NCBI GenBank assembly: GCA_022560025.1
Contig: JAFISE010000086.1
Span: 1 to 64,000 of the forward strand
Length of the DNA: 64,000 nt
Direction: 5' to 3'
Source of the DNA: Stagonosporopsis chrysanthemi
Taxonomy: Eukaryota; Ascomycota; Dothideomycetes; Pleosporales; Didymellaceae
A program made the translations under genes and the position numbers. Within the stretch, counting starts at the first letter, position 1; each line of letters starts with the position of its first letter. Of the stretch, positions 11,004 through 19,600 are shown piece by piece. The notes under the pieces are model-generated. The model had not been told where the DNA came from. It was given only the letters and a program-made list of their open reading frames with translations, and ran no database searches.

Positions 11004-12539
11004 ATGCCTGACTACACCAGGTACTACGTCGCAGGCGCGTTCCTCACCGGGGTGGCCTTGACTGCGGCTTACAATCAGCGGCTGTCGAGTCCATCAGAGC
11101 AGACCAAGCCTCAAGATGCATCGAAGCAGCAACATAAACTGCTTGCAAGGCTGTCTAAGATCAACGATCTGGAAACACTGAAGAAGACCTTGGTGGAGCT
11201 TGAGAGCTCGTTAGCAAAGGGTGCCGGTGGTGCCGACATCAAAGAGGGCATCGAGGGCTGCATCGGCGACACGCCGCTCATCAAAATCAAGTCACTATCA
11301 GAGTACACAGGGTGTGACATCTTGGTCAAGGCTGAAGTGAGCTCGCAAATGCTGTCGTTCGCCAGGTCGTGACTGACGCGTTGACAGTTCCTGAACGGCG
11401 CTGGCAACAGCCCAAAGGATCGTGTTGCTCTGAGCATCATTGAAATGGTCGGCTCGACTCACCCTGTCAACGGTTGTTGCTGATGTTCTATGCAGGCCGA
11501 AGAGCGAGGGCTGCTCATACCCAACTCTGGTGACACCATCTACGAGGGCACAGTCGGCAGCACCGGCATCTCGCTGGCTGCCATCTGCAGAGCACGTGGC
11601 TACAAAGCGCACATGTGAGTGACCATATCTTGGGTCAGGATTATCATTGATTGTTGCCAGCTGCATGCCAAACGACATGGCCGTTGAGAAATCCGATATT
11701 CTCTTGAAACTGGGTGCAGAGGTCGAACGAGTCAAGCCAGCACCGATCGTGGATCAGAAGCAGTTTGTCAACCTTGCACGAACCCGTGCAGCAGAACACA
11801 CTGCCTCTGCTGAGAAGCCAGGGCGGGGGCTATTCGCCGACCAATTCGAGACAGAGGCGAATTGGCGCGCGCACTTCACTGGTACAGGACCCGAGATCTA
11901 CGAGCAGACAGGAGGAGCACTGGATGCGTTCGTGAGCGGCGCTGGCACCGGAGGCACGATATCTGGTGTTGCGCTCTTCCTGAAGTCGCGCCTTCCAGAC
12001 GTCAAGATCGTGCTTGCCGACCCGCCAGGTAGCGGCCTGTTCAACCGCGTCAAGTATGGCGTCATGTTTGACCCCAAGGAGAAAGAGGGCACGCGTCGGC
12101 GCCACCAGGTCGACACGATTGTTGAAGGCATCGGCATCAACCGTGTCACGCACAACTTCGACGTGGGGCGGGAGCTCATTGACGACGCAATCAGGGTGAG
12201 CGACGATCAAGCCACTTCCATGGCGCGCTGGCTCGTCGAGCATGACGGCATCTTTGTTGGCAGCTCTAGCGCTGTGAACTGTAAGTCACATCTTGGGTCA
12301 CAGCGTACATTGAAACTGATTCTTGCAGGCGTTGCGGCCACAAAGCTCGCAAAACAACTTGGGCCCGGCCACCGCATTGTTACATTGCTGTGCGACAGGT
12401 AAGACTTCCCCGCATATTCACACGCACTTGACTGACAGTTCACAGCGGAGCAAGACATCTCAGCAAGTTCTGGGCTCAGACCAAGCCCGTTGGTGGCGCA
12501 GAGAACGACGTGTCTCTTGAGCAGATCCTTAGCACTTAA
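11004..12539 (+). CDS. Membrane-anchored cysteine synthase-like PLP enzyme (Mcy1/cysteine synthase 2 type)
   Basis: A fold-type II pyridoxal-phosphate enzyme of the O-acetylserine sulfhydrylase/cystathionine beta-synthase family. Six exons (11004-11336, 11388-11447, 11496-11614, 11661-12280, 12329-12398, 12446-12539) give 431 residues. The N-terminus MPDYTRYYVAGAFLTGVALTAAY holds one membrane segment, as in yeast Mcy1 (YGR012W), a mitochondrial outer-membrane protein. PLP-binding Lys is K121 in NSPKDRV. The substrate loop GTVGSTG and the phosphate-binding loop SGAGTGGTISG are intact. The usual cysteine-synthase NTG becomes GSTG here, so the true reaction is less certain than the fold. The second intron begins GTCGGC, an uncommon donor, but contains a TGA in frame and splicing restores a well-conserved stretch. 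Confidence 0.88.
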
Positions 12540-13072
12540 GATCCCTCTAGTCGGCAGCCCTGCGACTTCGATAATGCGTAAGGCTTGGCATTAATACTGA
12601 CTAGAAATGTACTCCTGTTCTTGGAGCTTGAAGAGGCGGGTGGCGATCTCTCGTGCTTCTCAATGAACGGGTCTGAAACAGCCAGCCAGAACCGCATCCG
12701 GGTCGTGAAAGGTTGGGCGATCACATCTTGAAGCAATTCACAATGCGTCGCCCTCATTCAACCTCTGCGGTCCCTGGAAGCTATGGCGGCCTGCGAAAGC
12801 ACGCACAATAGCGTTGTGCAGAACAATGTCCAGTCTGTTCAAGACAATGGACACATGCTAAGGCGAGACAAAGCATCCACGCTTCACATCCGCGCAGACA
12901 GAGTGTCTTGTCTGCGCAACAAAGCGCAGAACACCAACAAAGATGGCACGAGGGCCTCACTTTCAGCGTTTGCACTCACACTATATATGCTCAGCGCCTC
13001 ATGCCCCTGCTGATTGCTCGGATCCAGCACTTCAACAACGACAAGAAGAGCAAACCTACCCACAACCAAGCC
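12540..13072. other. Spacer with TATA box
   Basis: No gene is supported between the cysteine synthase stop and the next start. A strong TATA element (CTATATATGC, 12981-12990) lies about 90 bp before the ATG at 13073 and is the best promoter signal here. Confidence 0.5.
12981..12990 (+). promoter_or_regulatory. TATA box
   Basis: CTATATATGC, about 85-90 bp upstream of the ATG at 13073; it argues for that start over the in-frame ATG at 12908, which lies before the box. Confidence 0.5.
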
Positions 13073-13684
13073 ATGTCTTCTCACCGTCCAGACAACAAGC
13101 ACAAGATCAGCAAAGCAAACCGGCCGCGCGCCCGGCTCTGCGACCGCCGCCTCGCCAGAAGACAGTCCCTCAACTCTCAACCCCAACCTAAATTCATCCT
13201 CCGCACACAACGATCCCTCGCAGACCGCAACCCGGAGCTCGCCCTGAAAATCTCCCAAATGCGCCTCACCATCCACCCCATCGTGCAGGTGCACACGGGC
13301 CAACCCGCCCCGGACTTCCCCCACACGATGCTCTCGCTCTTCACGCTCACCGAGACGCAGCTCGACGCCCTGGCCGCCTTCTACAGCCAATCGCGCCCGC
13401 CGTCACCCGCGCCCGACGACGGCCTCAAGTACGCGTACCCGCAGACGATGGACTGGAGCCGGCCATTCCTCACCACTGATGCCGAGTTGCCGCACGACTG
13501 CAGGCTGAGCGACATGGAGCGGTTGAAGGTGAAAATGCGCATGTTTGCAAGGTTTATAGGGATGAAGGAGGCCGAGACGCCGACGTGGGAGTATGAGCGG
13601 CAGGTGGAGATTCTGGGGAAGAGGATAAGGAGGGTGGTGAGGAGGGAGGGGGAGAAGGGGTGGAGGGGGTTGGGAGGGTGTTGA
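13073..13684 (+). CDS. Hypothetical protein, basic, about 203 residues
   Basis: I do not recognise this protein. It is one intronless frame from an ATG 83 bp after a TATA box. The first 60 residues are basic and Ser/Arg/Gln-rich. The middle, from MRLTIHPIVQVHTGQP to MLSLFTLTETQLDALAAFYSQS, looks like folded protein with a likely amphipathic helix. The C-terminal third is charged and probably helical (WEYERQVEILGKRIRRVVRR), then ends in Gly. The frame is also open upstream to an ATG at 12908, and another internal ATG at 13259 begins the best-looking part. Function unknown; existence of a gene is likely because of frame length and the regular hydrophobic pattern. Confidence 0.55.
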   Translation: MSSHRPDNKHKISKANRPRARLCDRRLARRQSLNSQPQPKFILRTQRSLADRNPELALKISQMRLTIHPIVQVHTGQPAPDFPHTMLSLFTLTETQLDALAAFYSQSRPPSPAPDDGLKYAYPQTMDWSRPFLTTDAELPHDCRLSDMERLKVKMRMFARFIGMKEAETPTWEYERQVEILGKRIRRVVRREGEKGWRGLGGC

Positions 13685-13702
13685 GGGGGGGGTGTGGTCG
13701 AG

Positions 13703-13830
13703 CATAGCATAGCATAGCATAGCATTTGTGTTGTATGGCCTTAGCGTCGAAATGGACTGTTAGAATCGCATGTGGATTGTTATGCATAGTAGTAGTAGTA
13801 ATGGTGGTGGTGGTGGTGGTGGTGGTGGTG
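13703..13830. repeat. Short tandem repeats (AGCAT)n, (TAG)n and (GGT)n
   Basis: Between the convergent ends of two genes: about four AGCAT/CATAG units near 13703-13725, TAG repeats near 13789-13799, and about ten GGT triplets near 13801-13830. Confidence 0.85.
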
Positions 13831-13868
13831 ATACAATTGCTCGTCTTACACACTGCCATGCAGCCTCT

Positions 13869-14987
13869 CTATTGTACAGCAGCCGCCTGCTTCAAGGCAG
13901 GAGCACTAGCCGCAGCAGCCGCGCGCGTGATGTCCGGCGCAGGCGCCTTTACCTTTGCCGCACCTGGCGTCTTCTTCCCCTCGCCCTCGCCCTTGGCCTC
14001 AACATCGCCCGTCTCGAAATACTCTCTCCGCTCGCCCAGCTCAGGGCCATCATACGGCACCCGCCTCACCTGCAGATGCGCCTCGGCGCCATGCATGCCC
14101 ACAACGCCTATCCGCCTCTCCAACGGGCCCCAGATCTTGACCGGCGGCGCCTCGCCGCGGAACAGCTCGCGCCCGGCGTGGATCAGCTGGTTGGCGGCAA
14201 AGCTGCCGGGGGCGTACTTGGGCGTGTAGGGCTTGCGGTCCCACTCTGTGCGCTGCAGGCGCAGCAGGTGCTGGACCATGGTGTCGGAGAGGACGCTGTC
14301 GATCTTGACGTTGCTGACGTCCATGGTGGCGCTGTCGTCGCCCTCGCTGGGTCGCACGCGCTTCTGCGGCCGCTGCTCTGCCTTGTTGCTGCCGCCGCCG
14401 GACTTGCCGTCGCGGCCGCGCAGGTTGGGGCCCCGCCGTGCGCTGCCGACGGATGCGTTGCCTCGCGGGCTGCTGCCCCCGCGCGGGCCGGTGGTGGGCG
14501 GGCGTGAGAGCTTCAGGCGGGCGGGGGCGCGGGCCATAGCGCCGGGGGGTGGTGCGCCTGTGCTGGGTGCGTCAGAGCCGACGAGCTCGCGCGTGATCTT
14601 CAGGCCGCCTTCTGGTCGGTCTCGCGGGGGGCTGCGTGCGGACTGTTCGACGCCCTGGCCGCTGGGGAAGCTGCCCTTTGCGAGGCCTCCGAGGGCCGCG
14701 CGGCGGTTCGCTCCTAGGCGGTTGATCTGGTTGAGGGCGTTGGCGGCGCGGGCTTTGCGGGAATCGGGCTTTGCTGCAGCTGTGTGGGTGTCAGGAGGCC
14801 GGCCAGTTCGATTGCATCAAGGTGCCGGAAGCATACCAGGAGCAGCGGGCGCTGCGTCGTTGGACTCGTCGCACCGGCGTGCAGAGACGCTGAACGCCCT
14901 TGTCGAGCTTCTTAACGTCGCCGCGGCGTCCGCAGCTAATGTGCGCCGCAGCGCGCCCATGGTCGGGCACACGTTTCGCTGGTACAT
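13869..14987 (-). CDS. Predicted mitochondrial protein, unidentified
   Basis: Two exons (14837-14987 and 13869-14779) separated by a 57-bp intron join in frame to 353 residues. The N-terminus MYQRNVCPTMGALRRTLAAD followed by a Ser/Arg/Ala-rich stretch ending FSVSARR is a strong mitochondrial presequence. The remainder is basic: a helix ANALNQINRLGANRRAAL, a long Pro/Arg/Gly-rich linker, then a conserved-looking block from about residue 200: VQHLLRLQRTEWDRKPYTPK, FAANQLIHAGRELFRGEAPP and IGVVGMHGAEAHLQVRRVPY. The tail is Ala/Lys-rich. Composition and size suggest a mitochondrial ribosomal or RNA-associated protein, but I cannot name it. The splice junction is supported because it connects the presequence to the body without a frame break. 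Divergent from CDC26. Confidence 0.75.
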
Positions 14988-15286
14988 GGCCGCAATGGAT
15001 GGAGGGCGGCGTGACGGCGTCGTTCAAACTTCTGAGGTCGCGCATGTCTTGGCGGCAGGGATCAGCGCCGGCGCACCACGTGCACACACCTTCACCATTG
15101 CACGCCGACCCAGCTCACCATCCCACGTGTGAGTCACGCGCACACTCGCTTGGTCCCGCACTCTACCATCTTGGACAACCTGCGCTGGAAACACGCAATC
15201 ACAGCTCACCAACAGTCCAACACAAATCGCCCTTCTCGCCCACTCCCTGATTATCCCTCACATCCAGCACCCAAAAACCCGCCGCC
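14988..15286. promoter_or_regulatory. Divergent promoter region of the mitochondrial gene and CDC26
   Basis: 299 bp between start codons on opposite strands. No clear TATA box. The stretch 15190-15270 is C/A-rich, typical of fungal 5' leaders before the CDC26 start. Confidence 0.45.
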
Positions 15287-15529
15287 ATGCTCCGCCGCGA
15301 GCCCACCGTCATCGGCCTCACGCAAGCCGACATCGACCAGTATGACGCCAACCGCAAGCGCAAGCTCCTGGCCCGGCAGCAGCAGGCGGCCAAGGCCGCG
15401 CAGGCCAAAGCCGCGCAGTCGACACAATCAACCGAGTCTGCGCAGTCCTCCCAGAGCGCTGAGGAGACTCAACCTGTCCACCAGGAGCACCAGAAGAGAA
15501 ACCAGGACCGCGTCATGGGCGGCCGTTGA
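15287..15529 (+). CDS. CDC26: Anaphase-promoting complex subunit CDC26 (APC12)
   Basis: CDC26 is a very small subunit of the APC/C ubiquitin ligase whose N-terminus stabilises the TPR protein Cdc16/Apc6. The 80-residue product begins MLRREPTVIGLTQADIDQYD, which matches the family signature MLRR-x-PT-x-I/L, then an acidic aliphatic D-I-x-x-Y/F element, then a basic helix (NRKRKLLARQQQ). The rest is Ala/Gln/Ser-rich and probably disordered. Length and intronless structure fit the family, which is often missed by gene finders. Identification rests on the first 25 residues only. Confidence 0.85.
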   Translation: MLRREPTVIGLTQADIDQYDANRKRKLLARQQQAAKAAQAKAAQSTQSTESAQSSQSAEETQPVHQEHQKRNQDRVMGGR

Positions 15530-16183
15530 GCGGGTGCTTGCAGTGGTTAGACTGGGATGGTGCTTTTCACTTTGGGTAGACTAATGGGAAAGACTGCAGC
15601 GTTTTTTTTTTTCTCTTTTTGCTTGCCTGGCTTTGATTCATTGCTGGACCTCGTCACTCCATTCACTACTTCCAAGTCCAAGCTCAAGCTCAAGTTCAAG
15701 TCCACCAACCGCTGCACGACTGTCCATTCTTCCTTTCACGTCCACTCACGGCTGCATGCATGCATGGTACTAAGTACCGGGACCCGGCGTTCTTCTCCCC
15801 TTGAGAGATCAGGCGCTCAGCTCACCGTTCGCTCACCCTTTCCGCTTCCGCACGTTTTGTTGCCCGGTAAGCAAGAGTACCACCCCCCAGTGCTCAGTTC
15901 CATAGCTGCTGCATTGCATTTCGCGGCAGTCCGGCTCATGGCGTGCAGGTCCCTTTCCCGAACACACGACGAATTCGACGGCAAGAATGTCCCCCTCTCC
16001 CCGCAGCTTTTGTACGCTTTCGGTTGCGAGTGCATTGTGTAGGTTCGGCGCTGCACGTTGCGTGGGCAACAAAACCCACACACCTACCCAGCGCTCACGC
16101 AATACAGGCTCATGACAGCTCGCGCCCTGGAGCATGGCGTTGGTTTTTCTCGGCTGCTGGACATGGACGAATGACGGGGGTTT

Positions 16184-16226
<43 letters not shown>

Positions 16227-16634
16227 ATGTGTGCAAGGTGCAATATGCATCCCAAACCTCCAACCTCCCTTTCTTGTAGATCTAGGTAAAAGCATCCTCA
16301 TTTGTCGGCTCGCGGTCGCTTTTACTAATTGCCCACCGCAGGCCAAGTCTCCTTCCTCGCTCTTGCATAATGCACACTCGACACCACATCCCCTCCTTGC
16401 ATGCTGTGCTTCCCCTCGTGACGCCATCTTGGCCGGTATGCTCTCCAGCGCGCCGTGGAATGTCGCGTCGCCTTGCGGTCCCGACGCCCCGCACGACGCG
16501 CAGCGCGCGGAATGCTTGGAGCGAATACGGCTCCACGCCACTCGCCACGACTATATGATGCGGCGGGCGAGCCTGTAGCTGAGAGAGCACGCTGGCAAGG
16601 GCAGGCTTCCCTTCCCCCTTTCTCGGCCACCACC
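15530..16634. other. 1.1-kb spacer upstream of the secreted repeat protein
   Basis: No supported gene. It contains the 3' flank of CDC26, a T run near 15602-15610, a GT microsatellite, and the presumed promoter/leader of the gene starting at 16635. Confidence 0.5.
16187..16222. repeat. GT dinucleotide microsatellite
   Basis: Eighteen uninterrupted GT units, about 410 bp before the start of the secreted repeat protein. Confidence 0.95.
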
Positions 16635-19600
16635 ATGTCTCACCGCTCTGCAGCCACGGCGCTGCTTCTTGCCTCGTCCCTCCCGTACGGCCTGGCCCTG
16701 CCCCAGCCCAAACCGCAAGTGATTCCCTTTCTGAGCGAGCTCGATCTCGCAACCTATGCGGCGCCCTCGCCGCTGACGCTGCCCAAACTCGAGGCGTCGA
16801 CGCTCCCTGCCGCGCCCACGGTCACCGTCGTCGGCACCGTGGTCCAGGCTGCTGTCGAGTCTGCCGTCGAGAGCCTCTCGGGCGCGGTCCAGGACGCGGT
16901 TGAATCCGTGAGCAGCGCGCTCGAGAGCGCCACAGAGGCGCTTGAGGATGTGCTGCCGCTGTCCACCGGGGGCCCCTCGGTCATCGATCCAGACGCGAAC
17001 ATCCTGCCACTGATCCTGCCGGGGATTTTGCCCGTGGAGACGGATCTGCCCCCCGTTATCGACGATGTGGTTCCGGGTGTCGAGGACGACGAGGGCCTCT
17101 TCCCGTTTGGGGACGAGTTGCCCTTTGACTTTCCGATTCTCCTGCCCGGCCCGCTTGACGATGCGCTGGATTTCCCTCTTAACGATGTGCTGGACTTCCC
17201 TCTCGACGGGGATGACGTGTCTGAGCTGGAGGTGATTGAACTGCCGCTGCCAGATGCCACGCTATCCGAGGACGATTTCCCGGAGGTGGAGCTCGACGTT
17301 GACGAGCTTCCTACGCCGAATGTCACGCTGCCCGTACTGAATGGAACGCTGCCCGTGTTGAATAGCACGCTGCCCGTAGTGGAGGATCTGCCGGACACGA
17401 ACGAGCTGGAGGTGATTGATCTCCCGCCGCCCAACACCACGGTCTCGGACGAGGGGCTTCCTACACCCGAGGTGCTTCCTCCATACGACGAGCTCCCCAT
17501 TCCCAGCGAGTTGCCCTACGGCGACGATGTGCTGGTCCCAGAGCCCATCCCGCTGTTCCCCGACTTCTCAGACGAGGCCACGGTCCCCATTAGCACCTTC
17601 AACGCGGTGGTCCAGCCGCTCCTGTCTGTCATCCAGACGCTGCTCAACTCGCTGCCCGGCAACGCCGCGCGTCCGATCCCATCCATCCTCGTCAACCCAC
17701 TGCGCCCCACCAGCACGCCGGAAGTCTTCATTGACCCGGAGCTCAGCGACCCGCTGTTCGACTTCCTCGTCGACCCCATCCCGTCGTTGCTGCCGGCCGT
17801 CATCAACGCCTCGGATGTGCCGCTGCAGAAGCGCCAGGCACCCGTGCCCACTCCGCTCACGACACAGGGCATCTTCGACCTCGTGGCGTCAATTCTGCAG
17901 TCCATTAACGCGCTGGTGCAGGCGATCCCTATTGTAGGGCCGACGGTAGCGGAAATTGTCGACGATGTCGCTGGCGCCGTGTTGACGCCCTCAGCTGAGG
18001 TGCCGCCTGTGCCTCTCCCGTCGCCCATTTCCGTCGAGTTCCCTGATGTGCTGGATAACGGACCTGCTGTCCCTCTCCCGCTGCCCCTTGATGTCGAGTT
18101 CCCCGATGTGCTGGACAATGGGCCTGCTGTTCCTCTCCCATTACCCCTTGATGTCGAGTTTCCCGATGTAGTGGATGAGGTGCCCCCTACCCCTTTGACG
18201 TTCCCGCTGGAGGGCGCCCTGGAGGACCCGCTCCCTCCCGTGGATGTCGCGGATCCGAATGCCTTGAACAACGAAACTGCCGTCCCTCTCCCCTTCCCGC
18301 TCGATGTCGAGTTCCCAGATGCGCCGGTAGAGGATCCTAATGTCCTGAACAACGGACCTGCTGTTCCTCTTCCCTTCCCCCTTGACGTCGAGTTCCCGGA
18401 TGCGCCGGTTGAGGAACCAGTTATTCCCGTCGACGCTCCCGCTCTGCCTGTCTCGAACTTTACGCTCCCCAGTCTGGAACCTCCTTCGCCGCCGTTGTCT
18501 GAGCTTCTGTCCACAGATGTCGCTGTCCCCGAGCCAGAGGTTCCCTCAATTCTGCCCGCGCCAGTGGGCCCTGTCTCAGACATTCCTAGCGAGGTCCTCG
18601 ACATCCCCTTCCCAGATGATATCGAGGGTATTGACTGGGCTGCTTTCGAGTCGCCGCCGTTCTCTGACCTTCCTGAGACGAACACGCCCGCGGTGGAGCT
18701 TCCCATCCCAGACGACGTCCTGAACATCCCTGTGCCTGACTTCGACGAGGACGGCAACATCATCGATACGCCTGTCGAAAGCGTGCCTATCGTGAGTGAT
18801 ATACTCGTTGAGCCCGTCTCTATTACGACTGCCGTCGCTGCCGTTGCCGCTGCCACCAGTGTAGTGGCTGCTGCTCCCGCGCCGCTGCCCACCAGCCTTG
18901 ACGCATTCGGCGATTTCGACTTTGAAGATGAGGACTTGCCTGACTGGCCTTTCACTGAGATCCCCGATGTTGTGACCCCAGATGCTAACGGCGAGCTGCC
19001 TGATCTTGACGACATCACCGAACCTGCAAGTCTCTTACTTCCCGTCGAGGCACCCACTCTCGCGCTTCCCACCGTTATCCTTCCGGCCGCTCCCACAAGC
19101 CTCTTCGACGTTCCTGTACCCGATGACTTTGAGGATTTGGATTTCCCCGAGCCCGATGCTGTTGCTTCGATCCTGCCTGCGGCGCCCTCGGTCGATGAGG
19201 CCGCTGATATACCTGCCGACGTCCTGAACATCCCCTGGCCGGACTTGGACGAGGATGGTTTCCCCATCGACATCCCCACGACGCCCAGTGTAGGACTCGC
19301 TGCGCCCCCTGCTACTCTGCCCACAGACATAAACTGGGACGACTTCCCCGTGCCCGACGAGTGGGTGGATGTCGATGAGCTCCCTGCCGCAACGGAGGCG
19401 TTGACTGTTGCACTTCCTGAGGCCCCTCCCGCACTCCCAACGGATCTGAACTTCCTCGATATCCCTGTACCCGACGACTTCGAGGACGTGGTGGATCCGC
19501 TTCCCACTGCTGTTCTCCCTCCTGCTGTTGAGGAGCCTGTCATCCCAGACGACGTCCTTAACATCCCCGTACCTGAGCTCGGTGAGGACGGTCTGCCGAT

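Noticed and set aside
12908..13072. Earlier in-frame ATG for the 203-residue hypothetical protein
   Set aside because: It precedes the TATA box at 12981-12990, so it is unlikely to be in the main transcript, though not excluded.
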